From: Capsaspora owczarzaki ATCC 30864
Taxonomy: Eukaryota; Opisthokonta; Filasterea
DNA length: 64,000 nucleotides
Direction: 5' to 3'
Assembly (NCBI RefSeq): GCF_000151315.2
Contig: NW_011887301.1
Coordinates: forward strand, 1,097,618-1,161,617
A program made the translations under genes and the position numbers. Of the stretch, positions 9,348 through 22,186 are shown in pieces. Every line of letters begins with the position of its first letter. Within the stretch, counting starts at the first letter, position 1. A model generated the notes under the pieces. That model ran no database searches, was not told the origin of the DNA, and saw only the letters and a list, made by a program, of their open reading frames with translations.

Positions 9348-12242
9348 ATCATCATGCTGTAAAATTCGCTTGATGGTCTGCTTCGTGAGGCACTCATCGA
9401 CATGATCAGTAAACTCAACCAGGTTCTGGCAGACTTGTGGCCTTTGACAGATCGGACAAACGTGTGATGGTTGGCTAGGAGTATTAGCTGCAGTGGATGA
9501 AGAATCGGCGGCACTCGGATCCAGCCGAGGGCGCTTGAAAGCCGCTGCAGTCTGCTCTGTTAAGCGATGCTTCATCGCTTGGTACATTGTTGTTGCCGTG
9601 TGGATGCGACCGTTGCTCACAGGTGCGCTTCCAAGACTTGGAAGTGCCCCTCTTGAGGAGGCGGCTGTCCCGACTTGCTGGCCGTTTGGGTGTGATGCGT
9701 TGTCCAGAGACGCCGAGTCGGCCGCAACCGCAGCCCAGTCATCCTCGTCGTTATCGCCGTCCTCGGCATCACTATCGTCCGAAATTTCAATGGCATCGTT
9801 GGAACACACCCTTTGCCTTTGCCGCGCTGCTGCCTTACGATCTTTACTGGCATTGCGCGCTTCAATCTCGGAAGTCAGATGCCTCGAGCTCAAAGCGAAA
9901 AACCGCTCAATGCCGCTGGCCTTGGCGTGGGCAGTGCTTGGCGTGCTGTCCAGTAGCTCGCCCTCGCCAGCGCCCGGGGTGGAACCAATCGTGTTGCTGA
10001 TAGAGGAAGAAGAAGAAGGAGGAGGAGGCTCGGTAACGAGCGCAGACAACCGCACCCCCATCAAGCGGAGTCGCAGCGGCCCGCCTGCGCGCTCGCTCTG
10101 CTGGATTTCGTCCTGCAGAATCTTTGAGGCCAATTCAAACATCTCTGAGGCAGAGGAAATGTACCGCTGTGAGGAGGCTGCGCGGGTAAACATGCGAAAA
10201 TCCACCATTTTTAGCTTGACGGTGACGGTTCGGCCGCGAAGCTTGCACGAGTTCACATCAGCCGCCAGCTTATGGCACAGCTCTTCGCACTTGGCCAACA
10301 GGGCGGTGGGCGTGTTGATCTCGCGAAAGGTGCGCTCGACCGAAATGCTCTTGCGATCATTGTCTGGAACGGCAAAGCCAAAGCCAAACGCTGCCGTCGG
10401 GGTGGCGACTGCATCGGCTTTGACAGCCTCTTCGTACCGACTAGACCCAGCACCGAGTGACACGCGCAGGAAGAAATCAAACGAAATGGGGGAGAAGAGC
10501 TGAAACAGGTCGTACCGGTGCGCAAACATGTCCTCGCAAGTCACAATGCCCAGCCCATTGAGCATGCGCTCTGTCACCTTGCCAATGCCAGACACTTTGC
10601 GGACGGGCAGCTTGGCGACAAAGGATTTCAGCTGTTCCAGATCGCCAGGCAAGTGGTACTGCCCATTCGGCTTGTTCAGATCGGAGCAGATTTTGGCGAG
10701 CATGCCGTTCGGCGCAATCCCCGCGGAGGCGGTCAGCTGCGTGGCAGCCTGGATTTTGCCCCGAATCTCTCGCACCACGTCTGCCGAGGATACGCCGTCG
10801 GGAACCACTTGGCGCATATGTCGCGTCAAGTCCAGATACGCCTCGTCGAGACTGGCAGCGGTAAAGTGCGGATCGTACTGCGCCAGAATCTCGCGTACCT
10901 GCGTACTGACTTGGGCGTACTTTTCAAAGTTTGGGCGCACAATCACCAGCTCGGGGCAGAGTTTCAGGCCAATGTAGCCGGGCATGGCGCTTCGGACGCC
11001 AAACTTTCGCGCGACATAGTTCGCGGTGCTGAGCATGGACTGCGAGCCAACTGCCATGGGCTTGTCGGCCAGCGACGGGTCGTCTCGCTGCTCAACGGCT
11101 GCAAAGAACATGTCCATGTCCAAGTGGACAATCACGCGGTCCAGGTTGCGGGCCGCCTCCATCAGGTTGACTTGCCTGTCGACCGTTGCGTAGATATGCC
11201 GAAACTTTTGTCGCAGGATGGCGGTGGCGGGTGCGGCCGTTTGTGGCGCAGAGCGTGATGACCAACTGTCAGGAGCAGACTCGAGTGAGCGAGCGGACGA
11301 CGAAGAAAGTGCGGTGGATGAAAAAGCAGAAGCAGAGACGGCGGTAGAAGATGAAGAAGAAGAAGAAGAAGAAGAAGAAGAAGACCCGACGCCCAGTGTA
11401 GCCGACGTGGAAGCAGATGACAATGCTGCCGACAGAATTTCCGCAAGCGGATCATCGGGGTAGGCAGCGACCACAAGCGCCATTTCGCGGCGAATCGCGG
11501 CGAGCTGCGAGCGCAACGACTCCAGCCGCTGCGTGACGGACGCGTCTTTGCGCACTTCGTTCTTGAAAAAGCGCGAGTTTCTGGACGCCTCGTAGATGAT
11601 TGCATTCGCTCGTTGCTTGTCGACGCTCTCAAGGCCGGCCTTGTCCTGGTTGAGGGAAAGGCGCGAAATCAGACCGCTGTTCTTTTCCGCCAATGCCAGC
11701 CCCACCACCACCGAGGAGCGGTTTGCGACCTCCGGCGGCGGTGATTTCAAAGCAGAAGAGTATCGGCTGCCATCGCTCAGACCTGGTTGCTCGGTTTCCA
11801 TGCTTGCGCCAGAGGGTGCGTCGGTCTTGCTCAGGCCGTCATCATCAGCGCCGTTGCCTGCATTCGCTCGCACGACCGGTGTGCTTGTCGCATCCGCGTG
11901 TGATCGCTGCGGCCACCTTCGCAACGGTCTGCTGGCCACTCCAGCTGTTTGAACCGGTGCATCTGCGGCTCCGAGTGTTGACCCGAGCAGCGCAAACGCC
12001 GTCTCAGCGGCCGGCTTCAGCAGCGCCTGAGCGAGTCGTCCTGCTTGCTCCTCCTCTGCTAGCTCCTCTGCTTGCTCCTCTGCCTCTGCCTCTGCGTCTG
12101 CGTCCAGATCGCTCCAGCTCGTGTCGTCCAACCAGTCCAAGTCCTCCCGCGGCTGAATCGCCTCGTCGTCGTCGTCGTCTTCGTCCGCTTCCATTGAACC
12201 TGAACTGTCAGGAGTTCTTGTCTGAGCCGAATACTGTTTCAC
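9109..12242 (-). CDS. POLK: DNA polymerase kappa (Y family)
   Basis: Translesion DNA polymerase of the DinB/kappa group. The main exon is 12242-9274 (about 990 residues). Residues 1-200 are acidic and disordered. Around 225-375 lie the kappa-type N-clasp and a poly-Ser insert. The palm begins at LDMDMFFAAVE near 374 (first metal Asp and steric-gate aromatic). It continues with SMLSTANYVARKFGVRSAMPG and SLDEAYLDLT (catalytic DE), then HhH, thumb and little finger. Near residues 920-955 is a UBZ4-type zinc finger (HVCPICQ...HVDEC), which binds ubiquitin on PCNA. The open frame ends at 9270 after a poly-Gln run. A good donor at 9273 (GAG|GTGAAG) and acceptor at 9179 would swap the last residue for a new exon at 9178-9109 ending LERMIQRQNKIS. 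Start choice among early methionines is uncertain. It diverges from NAA35 by 126 bp. Confidence 0.93.
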
Positions 12243-12368
12243 TTCACCACAAAAATGACTGAAGCTCGGCTTCCCAAAGTAAAGTGTGAATCTGAGCGAA
12301 TCGGTACTTTGCCTTTTGTTTGCTGTTTCTGAGCAGATCAGTTCTTTCTTTGCTTTTCCATTTCTGCA

Positions 12369-15300
12369 ATGTCCTCCAGCGATGGACTGCCACCCACCGC
12401 TGCCACCGCTGCCACCGCTGAACCATCAGACCTCGCTGCTGCTGCTATTGCTGCACCCTCATCGTCATTGTTGCACCAGCAGCAGCAGCAGCAGCAGCAG
12501 GGTCCTCGGACTGCGCGCAGTGTCGTGAGCTGGACCGACCAGTCCCACCACCTGCGCCGCTTGGCTGGCGATCTGGCGCCCGGCGAGGTCGCGCTGCTGC
12601 CTGGGATTACGCTGCACCGCTTGGTCGCTGCACTCCAGCTCATGGACGCCAAGATGGACGCCGGTCAGTCTCCCTTCAGTGGGTGATTTGGGGCTGCAGT
12701 GCACTCACTTGGACTGTTGGTGACTGTTAGGGTGCGTGCCATTGGCAAGGGGTCAGGCGGCCACGTTGGACGACGCGCTCGATCGAAACTTGCTCAAGAC
12801 GAGCGGATTTACACATGCCGAGCGGATTGGACTGATGGACGCGCTGCTGGCGTGCGAGGCTGCGTGGCTGGGCGGGACGCAGCTGCCGCAGTCGCTCTTC
12901 ACATGCATGTACTTGCACAAGACGCCCAGCGCAATCACGGCAGATCCCATTCTGATGCCAGTGCTCACGGCCATCTTGAGGACGTGCGAGCACATCCGAA
13001 TGATTGTCATGCGCGCAGACGTGTACCATGAGGAAGACATTCCGCTGCAAACCCACGGCTTTACCACCTGCAACGAGATCTCAAACGGCAAGATGGCGCA
13101 CATGCTGCAAGATGTGGAGCGGCATTTGCTGGCAGAACTGAACGGACTGCCGGCCGACAGCACCGCCGCCAAGGAGGTCGCTGCGCTTCGGGCGCGCGTC
13201 GGCTTCCGTCGCAGCTTCTTCAAGGCGCTCGTGGCATTCGACGCCATCAAGTGCGAGCAACTTGACAGTGCCAGGCAGCTGGTCAAGGAAGCGGCACAGC
13301 ATCTCGCAGTGATTCGCGACACCCTTGCGCTCGGCGAAGGCATTGGCCCTTGCGAGCAGCACGCCGGCCAGTCCATCCACTCCTTCCCCAACGCCGATGC
13401 AACAGCCACGCCGCCGCGCCCAGGCAGCACCCTTCCTTCCAACCCATTCATTGTTCCCTTCTGGTTGGCGTCGCAGCCACTGGCCGCAAGTCGCATTCCC
13501 ACCCGTCCCGCCGCGTGTGCGCTCTTTGGCACCATTTTGGACGAGTTGCTGTTTTCAAGTCGCGTGACAGAGTGCACGACGCTTGATCATGCGTTGGTGA
13601 GTCGTCGAGGGGGCGGTTTGTGTTTGTTGTAATCTTTTGTTATCATTGCGCTCAACAACACCGACATTGCTCGCTCTGATTCGCCATCTCACCCGTTGCT
13701 TGGTCCAGGATTTCGTCATGCTCTTCAATTCTCGGGATCCAAACGTCCTGTCCCGCTCCCGCCTCCATGCGACACTGATTCAAATGCGAAATGTCGTTTT
13801 CGGGCTTCACCCGCTTTCCGAGTGGATTGCAGCGTCAGTGACCACGTTTTGCAACCCGCTCTCGCTCGTCCCGGCCGCCTCACCCAGCGACTTTTCCGCC
13901 AATGATGTTGTCAAGGCGCAATTGAAGACCGCTCTGGCGTGTTGTGAGAAGGTGAGCCCGCAAGCACCCCCATTCTCCTCTTCACTCGTGACGGTTGTTG
14001 GCTCATGGTAATTGCCTTTTTGTTCTGTTTGCTCTCGCCTGCTTGTCGTGCTCCAGGTCGTCTTGCACATTTTGCGGGCAGTTTCGCTGAATCGAGGGCG
14101 CGAGCGAAGGCGGATTGCTAGAATGCTCTCCACACTTGAAGAACTTCATGCGGACGTCGAGCAGTGCGACTTTGAAATCTACCACCTCTGGCAGTCTCAA
14201 TATGTACAGCAAGCGCCGTCGTTCTATCAGCTTTTGCTTTTGTTTTTGATTTGTACTCATTTTCCTCTCTCTCGCCTCTTCCTCCCTTCTCTTCTCTTCT
14301 CTTCTCGCTTCAGGCCACCCCTGAACAACTTGCAGAAATCGACGTCAGTGCACCCAAGGTGGACCAAATAGGCACATGGGTTCTCAACCTCAAGCTGATG
14401 ATGTGCGAGCGATTCGTGCTGCATGGTTTCCGGCTAAATCTGTTTGCACCTCGTGAGCAAGGCACGATGCTGCGCTACGCCGACTACCTCTTCAGCTGCG
14501 ATGTTCAGATGTTTGACCATGTGATTCAGTTCCATTTCCGTCAGCTTGAGCTCAACAGTAAGGGGGCCCCCCTGTTGTTTGTTCTTTTGTCGTGTGACTT
14601 TTGCAAGCTTCACCTCCACACTAATCCTCTTTTTTTCGGTCTTTGCCAGTGAAAACCGCCGCACGACGAAAATCGGCCAAAGCAAAAGCAAAGAATGTGC
14701 TTGCAGAATGGCTGGAAATCGTTCAGCTCCTCCGCAAGGTCCCACAACTTGTTCTCAAAGCGCTTCAGGTGGCTCACTCTGGCCTCGTGCACGCCGGCAT
14801 GCTCGCGCCTCCACACGGCATTTTTGACGTGGAAGAAGTGCGCTACTTGCGACGTGTGATGCCCTTCTTTAGCCTGGCTTCTCCCGCCCCGGTGACGTAT
14901 GAGGCGTACCGAGCGAGTCAATCGCAAGACGCCAATGTCCGTTCGCCTTTCATTTCTGATCATGGGGCGTTTTGTTTTGGATTGGAAGGGAGGGACACGT
15001 GCAGTTCGTTTTTTAACTTTATTTTGTGTTTGTGTGTGTCTCTGACCAACAACAGTTTGATCAAATGCTCAAGACGGCTGTCGAGTTGCTCACCTTTGCG
15101 CGCCCAATGCTGGAGCGCCTGTTGCCACCGCCCACCGCACTCACACCGGCGCAAACGGCACTCCCTGCCAATCAGAGGCCCGGTTCGCTGCATGGCACCT
15201 GGAAGCACATTACATGCCTGCCAGACATGTGGATGGAGGCAAGTAGCTTTGACAGACGCCATGGTTTTGTGTTGTTTTGCGTCCTTGGACTCACTTGGCG

Positions 15301-15485
15301 AAAACCAATCGCAGGAGCTTAACGCGTTGCTCAAGGTCATCAAGATGAACCTCGTGGTTCTCGGCCTGGTGCGTGCGCCGACGTACAACAAGAGCGCGCA
15401 ACAAGCAGTGCTCGATTTTCAGCTGCATCCGTGCTACCCGATCGTCCGCTTGGTGAACAGACCTTCTCCGCCCAAGGATGTTTGA
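12369..15485 (+). CDS. NAA35: NAA35 / MAK10, NatC acetyltransferase auxiliary subunit
   Basis: A protein of 811 residues (human about 725). Exons are 12369-12663, 12731-13596, 13709-13951, 14057-14203, 14314-14557, 14650-14936, 15056-15238 and 15315-15485; phases agree throughout. Recognised by the MAK10 core around LMDAKMDAG at the first junction. Later signs are the helical repeats with FCNPLSLVP and LNRGRERRRIARML. NatC co-translationally acetylates the N-termini of proteins starting Met-Leu, Met-Ile, Met-Phe or Met-Trp; NAA35 is the scaffold that binds the ribosome and the NAA30 catalytic subunit. The N-terminus has an extra Ala/Gln-rich stretch with a CAG run. Intron 7 (15239-15314) has a GC donor, and the donor of intron 6 is a weak GTCCGT. 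Confidence 0.9.
15239..15314 (+). other. GC-AG intron in NAA35
   Basis: The donor reads GAG|GCAAGT and the acceptor CGCAG. The nearest GT site (15243) would put a stop codon into the last exon, so the GC donor is favoured. Confidence 0.75.
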
Positions 15486-16860
15486 TGTCGCTCTGTTTAC
15501 CAATACAAGTCAACCAGAGCAACAAAACCAGCCGAGAAGAAAGTCCAGAAAAAGAGCAAAAACTGAAAGAATATTTTTTGTTTTTGGGGAAAGGGTATGT
15601 CGTCGACGCATGAAACAAGTCGTTTCCATAGAATGGGGAAAGCTTGCGATTAAGTCGTTCGTCGCGTATGGTGGCGCGATTGTTCTGTTCATGAAGGAGA
15701 CACTGTCACCAGCTCTTCAAAAAATACGCGCCTGAAACAAAAGACCACGCTGCTGATCATCGCTTTTTCCAGAGAAAAGGCATTCAGGTCCAGCATGGCT
15801 CCTTGATATCCTCGGTTCGCACCCGGCCTTCCAGCACATCGACCATAACGGCGGCATCCTGAGAGGCACAGAGCTACTTCGAGGCCAATGGAAAGTAGAG
15901 CGTTTCAAAAAGCGCGCGCTTTTTTGGCGGTTTTTTTTTTCTTTTCAGAGTCTTTATCATTTTCCATGCGATCAATGCTCATCGGGTCCTTCCAAAACTC
16001 CCAACGTGCCGAAGCAAAATCCCTCCCGCCAAAACACCAAACTCTCGCAGTGAATGCTTTGCTTTTTTCAACTCTCGACTGTCATCGCTTCCAAGCAAAC
16101 GAAAAACACACAGCAAAGACTTGTCTGCAAAAACAAACGGACTGCAGCAAAAAAACTAGAAGCGAAAAAAATCAAAAAAAAAAAAAAAAAAAAGCACATG
16201 GCTTTTTTCAGTTTTCTTCTCTTTTGTCTCTTTCGTTCGTTCGTTCAATGCTGGAAAGTCAGATCCGCAGTGCTGCTTTTGTGCGCAAACGAAGGTCTCT
16301 GTTGTTGTTGAAGTGTTTCAGTCGCCGAAGAATGAAAGTGAGGGCAAAAAGGAGAAGGCAACACTGTTTGAAAGAGCGACGAATTGGAAGTCAAACAGAA
16401 TCAAAAAACGGCAGCAAAAGGGAAAAAAATAGAGGAAAACGCAATGGAAAAAGCATTGAAAAGCACATTGAAAAAAAAAAACAGGAAAATAAAAAAAAAA
16501 ATAACCACCAAAAGGTAGCTGAAAAACAGGCAACAGTCTGATAGGGAAGAAAACGCAAAATAGAAACAGTTAGTAACGAGTTAAACCGCATTAGAACGAA
16601 ACAAAAAAAAGCAACAATTGATTATTTTACCATTCAAGACTGAGCGAAAACCGACGCTTCCTTCTTTGGAATTACTGTCGCTGATGAACACGGTTTAGCT
16701 TCAAAAAGTGAGCCCGTTTGTGATGATCAGTCTGTATTACTGTACTGTTCTGTTTGGAAAATCCAGTAATGCTGGAGATGGACGAGAGGAGGAACACAAT
16801 CCGTTCGTTTTTCAAGATGTTTTCAGCTTTGAATCCCCCTCCCTTCCCCCCTTCCTCCCA
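15486..16860. other. Intergenic, A/T-tract rich
   Basis: About 1.4 kb with many A and T homopolymers and no recognisable gene. It should hold the NAA35 3' untranslated region and the promoter of the downstream IPT-LRR gene. Confidence 0.5.
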
Positions 16861-19800
16861 ATGTCCTTTTCAATATCGAACGAATATCATCATCATCATC
16901 ATCACCATCATGCAATTTCTGCTCAGCTCGGCTCAGTCGACAATTCACTTTCGCATTTGATCGCAGTTGAAGCGCGGACGCCGAATTTGGTAAGCGTTCG
17001 ATTCTTTGTGCTGACGCTATGGATATGGATATGGATATGGACTCTTTGTCGCTGCGTGTGGCTCAATGCATGGCAGCACTTTGCCCTACTAGGCTTTTGT
17101 GACGTCTCCCCAATGGAGTACCCGGCGTGGACGTGCTTGTACAGCCGCGACGCGAGGCGTGCTGGGGCACCACTCGCCACTGCCGCGCTCGCCATCCACA
17201 CAGACGCGCCCATCCAGCTCCAGGTGAGTGCTGCTCAATGGTTTGTGTGGAGATGAGTTTTGCGATGGGCGAGTCGGCAGTCCGGTCAAAGTCATCATCC
17301 ACCTCGACCCCTTCAATTCTACTCATTTCGCTCGCTGTCGCTCAATGACCATTCTGAATTGGGGGTGTTGTGTGTGTTCAGTATGGAAAACACTTTCATG
17401 GACGAAAGCGCGAAATCAAGGACTTTCCAGTTGTGTCGGTACAGCTCGTCTCGAGCGCTACAAGCTCAGTCTCGTCAAGCAGTAGCAGCAGCAGTAGCAG
17501 TAGCGCATCCTCATTCAACAAGAATAGTAGTGCTGCCATGCCCAAGGACAGTAAAAGTATCGTGACGGAAGCGCTGACGGCGCGCGATGTGCCGCTCGCG
17601 CCAGGCCGCACCCTCAAACTGGGCTTGAGGCTCATCAAAGGCAAATCGCCGTTTGCACTGCTCGCAGATCCGGCTCGGTTTGTTGCTGGCTGGGATGCAC
17701 GCGAGCATCGTCCGGATGTGTTTAACGGCGGGGCTATGGTTGGCCACTTTCTCACGAGCGAAGTTTCCGGCAAGGGTCACAACAAGACCGAGTTTCATGT
17801 CGAGGTCGCCTTGTTTGAATGCGACGCCACTGCAAATCTTGTTGTAGATAGCAGCAGCTCCTCTTCTGACGCGGGCAGCGGGCCGTTCATCTCGCTGTCT
17901 TCCACCGACAACGCCGAGCTGCTCTTTCTCTACGTTTCGAAGGGATTTTACGTCAATTCCCGCACCCAAAAGGCTGGTGCGGACGCGGGCGATGCTGATG
18001 CGTCGCTGTTGGGCACTGATGGATTCGATCTGCCTGCTACAACAGCCAAAGAATTGCCATCGCACTCCACCGGCCGACACCAATTTATGCTGGATTTGTC
18101 AGGCGGCCGCCCGCCCCAACAACAACAGCAGCAGTCCCAGCACCTTCCTTCAACCTCACCACAATTCTTGTCTTTTGCAACTCCCCAACCCGTGACGGAT
18201 GCCGACGTTGGCGACTTGCTGGCCCCTGCGTCGGCTGGATTATTGGACGATCCTCTGCAAGGACTAACGCCCTCGCTGGCCACTCCAGGAACGGTGTCTG
18301 GCTTCCTGAGTACTTTCCAACAGCAGTCATTCGGCTTTACACCCTCGCCGATGGTGACAGAGGACACTGTATTAGCTTTGCCCACCTCCGCCTCCATCCA
18401 AATGGGACGAACGTCCGACAACGATGACGGTTTCTTTTCTACCCTCGGAGAGCTGCTCGACCCTGCACTTCCACTTGGCATTCCTCTCGACACGCCGTCA
18501 GATCTGCACATACCATTTCCCGAAACGCCCCACCTGGCACCACAGCAACAACAGCAACAACAACAGCAACAGCATCTGCTTCAACCACAGCCATTGGACA
18601 CACCTCTCGGACTCTCTGCTTTCTCGGCGCTGCCGCTTGGTGAGATGCCGACTGAGCGCGACTTGCCCCTCCAAGTCGGTACGCCGCTGAGCAGCACAGC
18701 CTCTCTACTCTCCGACAAGTCTGCTGCCGCCTCGCCCTCAGCCTATTCAATGTCGTCAATGTCATCATCAAGCATTAGTGGCGGAGTGTCCTCTTCCATG
18801 ACTGGCGACGATGTGCCGACCGTGGATCTCGATGCTCTCGTTCGCTCGCTGTCTGTGACGGAACACCGCCAAAGCGTGAGCGCCATCACCATCTATCTTA
18901 GCCCCAAATCGGGCCGCGAGGGAACCGAGATTATCCTGGTCGGGTCGCTGGACTTTCCTCTCGATGTCTTTATCAACTTTGGTTGGCTGTTCTTGCAATG
19001 CGAAGAAGTTATTCCAGGGCAACGGCGCGTTCTCAAGCTTAGGCAAGTGGGCATTTGTTTGTGTTTGTGTTTGCATGGATGGCAAAAAAATCCCATCATC
19101 CCCAGCGTCTCATTTTGCACATCTGTTTGTTATATATTTGCTCCGCAGTCATGTTCCATCGTATGAAGCCGCCGTCTCGGGATTGGTCAATCGTAACGAT
19201 TACAAGCGGGGCTGTGTGCCCGTGTCGGTTTTCTCGTCGGACTTGCAGTCGGGCTCGACAAACACGGAAATCTTCACGTATGACACGTTCCAGGAGACGG
19301 GCTTGGACCGCCCTCAAACGCGCCGTGGTCGTGGGGACGACGATAATGACGACCCCGAGTACCGCGACCGCGCGAAACGCTTCCGCACACTTGACGTGAT
19401 GGAACGCATGCTGCGCTCGACGCACCAGCTGGAGCAGTCCTCATCCAACCTCTCGTCCATCATGCAAGGGTACACGACCACCAGCCATGCGTCCAATCGG
19501 CTGCTCCATCTCATGTCGCTTGATTTGCGTGGCAAGTTGGAATCCCAGGCCGAACAGCTCGCAGTGCGCTCCGCCATCCATCGCGAACTGATGGAGCGCT
19601 CCGTTTTGGCCGCCCTGCACCATCTGCGAGACATCTGGCACTCGGGAGACATGAATGGCCTCGACTTGGACGGGATGTCGCTTCTCCATTATGCAGCCAT
19701 GGGCGGCCGAGACATGCTCGTACAGTTCATTCTGCAGCATGGTGGCGATGCTGGCGTCCTCGACAGCCGTGGCAGGCCGTACACCCTACCGACCGGGCCC

Positions 19801-21957
19801 ATCCGCGCAGTGCGTTCTCCGCGGTCTGGCGCTTCGCCGTCGTCCTGGCTGCCGGCCGACCACTCATTCAAGCACTCTTGGCGGCACTCGGTTGGAGATG
19901 CATCGTCAGGGTCCCTGAGCCCCAAGCTCAGTGGTGCGACCTTCTCCTCCTCTGCGGCACCCGAAGTGTCAATCACCACAGCCGCAGCGTCTCTGGTGTC
20001 GCACAGCGCCCCTGCGTCGCACATTCCGACTCGCCACGCAAGTCCCGCAGTGGCCGAGCCTTGGCTTCAGACACCCATCTCGGGCCAAGTCCCACCGCTG
20101 CCCACCAACGTGTCCGCTGCCGCGGCCGCTCACGCCCTGTTGCCTCGCAAGCGCTCTTCCAGCGATGCTCGCTCATCGGTCGGTCCGGTCGACAGTGGGA
20201 GCGCAGCTTCCGGCGAGGTCTCGCACGGTGTCCCCGCCGTTCAGGAGGTCGCGTCAGCCGTGGGCCTGGATGAAACGGGCACCAATACCAGCAGCAGCGC
20301 TCCTCCGCCGCCTCCTCCTCCTCCTCCCCAAGCTGTGCTGCCGACAACATCGGAACCCACACGTCCAGGGGTGCCAGCTGCTGGTCGACCGCTTGCTGCA
20401 CGCGCTCGACCCCACTCGTTCCACTATAGCTTGCTTCGCCCCCAGTGTCACGCTGCCCAGGTGCAAGTGGACGCTCTGTCAACCCGATTGACGGCGCTCC
20501 AACTGGAAGGGCGATTTTCGCACCTCGCACCCGACGGCGGCACGCTTGAGAACAGCGCGACAGCTTCTGCAAACCTTTCACCCGCCACCCAAAGCCTGCT
20601 ACAAAGCCTCCCGACCGACCTTCAGGCGACCATTTCTGCCTCGAGCGACCTCACATCATCCAATCCTACGCACATTTCCCAGCTTGCGGAACTGGCAGAA
20701 TTGGTGCGAGCGTTGGGCTTGTCGAGCGATGCCCTCTCTTCGCTCATCTCGCTCACCGGGCTGCCCGAGAAGCTGACGGTGCTTCCACTCTCCAACAACC
20801 ACCTCAAAACCCTGCCCCGAGAAATTGCGCAATTCAAAAGCCTCGAAATGCTCCTTCTCGACCACAACCAGCTGTCGCGTGTCGACTATGTGCACTCCTT
20901 GCCAGATCTCGCCAAATTGTGGTTGCACAACAACTGGCTCGAGAGTATTCCGTTCGGGCTTTGCCAGCTCAAGGGGCTGAAGACACTCCTTCTCCACTCC
21001 AACCAAATCACAACCATTCCGCCTGAATTTGGAGAACTGGCCGAGCTGGAGGTGCTGTCCCTCGACCACAACCTCCTTACGTCCATTCCCCCTCATTCGC
21101 TCGGTCGTCTCACGCGCATGGTCAAGCTGAACCTGAACAATAACCAACTGACAGGCCTGCCTGCCGACATTGGCAATCTGACGAGACTCAAGACGTTGAG
21201 TCTGCACGACAACTGTTTGAGCTCGTTGCCAACCAGCTTTAGCGCGTTGGCCAATGTCAAGCGCCTCTCGTTGGCAGGCAACCGCTTCGCCACGATTCCT
21301 GTCGAAGTCTGTCGCCTTGCCAGCTTGGTCGAATTGAATATGGATAACAATGCAATCACCGCCATTCCTCCGGCTCTTGGAGAGCTTGGTCAGGAGCTGC
21401 ACACCCTCAGCCTGGCTCACAATTTCCTGACACAGCTGCCCGGTTTGAGCAAGCTGGCAGGCCTGCGCAGCTTGGACGTCTCCTTCAACAAGCTGACCAA
21501 GCTGTCCCCTGAAATTGGACGCATGACGCGGTTGAACATTCTTTTGCTGAATGACAACCAGCTCGTGACCTTGCCTCCCACCATCCGCATCATGGCCAAA
21601 CGATCGCTCAAGGCTCTCCGCCTTGCCAACAACCCTCTGTACAGCGGCGTCGAGTCGCTCACGCAAACGTACGAGATCCCCTCCTTGTTTGCCCTCTGTG
21701 CGCAAAAGATCTTTGAATGTGATCGGCAGGAGGATTTAGCCTCGTTGACGCCGGGGGTTTTGGCATACCTCAAAAATCCTCGTCGCTGCTTCATTTGTGC
21801 GCGCCACTACTTTGAGTCTCCTGCTCGGTTTGTGTCGTTTGTCAACATTGGCGGTATGCGCGTCCCGCTGGACTATGAACTGTGCTCTATTCGCTGCGTT
21901 GGGCGCGTGCAACGTGGGTTTGTGCGCTCCGACAAGTGGAAATTTGCGTTTGACTGA
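16861..21957 (+). CDS. IPT/TIG - ankyrin - leucine-rich repeat fusion protein
   Basis: A modelled protein of 1581 residues. Exons: 16861-16989 (start uncertain, includes an eight-His run), 17077-17223, 17382-19042 and 19149-21957. The N-terminal third is unrecognised, with poly-Ser and poly-Gln inserts. An IPT/TIG immunoglobulin-like fold (ITIYLSPKSGREGTEIILVG) crosses the exon 3/4 junction, followed by a helical segment and one clear ankyrin repeat (MSLLHYAAMGGRDMLVQFIL). A long disordered Pro/Ser region then leads to about ten 23-residue leucine-rich repeats of the Ras-suppressor/SHOC2 type (20760-21660). The end has a cysteine cluster (CFICARHYF...CSIRC) like that of LRRC58. IPT plus ankyrin recalls Mga2/Spt23, CAMTA and Rel proteins, so DNA binding or transcription control is possible but not shown. 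The last exon is open from ankyrin through LRR, so the fusion is not from gene-model joining. Confidence 0.8.
19043..19148 (+). other. GC-AG intron inside the IPT domain
   Basis: The donor is CTTAG|GCAAGT and the acceptor CCGCAG. Joining gives AG+T (Ser) and keeps the IPT strand pattern (LKLSHVPSYEA). No GT donor gives the right phase. Confidence 0.78.
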
Positions 21958-22186
21958 TGTTCGAGAGCTTTGCTGTCCAAAGTCCATTTTAGTGTTTATA
22001 AGAACAATAACAAAATTGAATAACTCAGATTTGGTGCAGATTTTGGTGCGGTTTTTTTTTTTAATTGCATGCACGTCACAAAAAATACAGCACAGTACAG
22101 GTTACAAATACATCAATGTCAGAAGGTGTCAACCAAACTCTTAAACGCTACTGAAAGCAACAGAAAAAGCACCTCCTCCCCTGCGC
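21958..22186. other. Convergent 3' region
   Basis: The 229 bp between the IPT-LRR stop and the NUB1 stop hold both 3' ends. Confidence 0.5.

Noticed and set aside
16861-16920. Eight-His run as a metal-binding domain
   Set aside because: It comes from a CAT microsatellite at an uncertain start exon; no further support.
18964-19148. Separate gene starting at 18964 for the LRR part
   Set aside because: That reading runs through a GC-AG intron inside the IPT domain; joining exons explains both frames.
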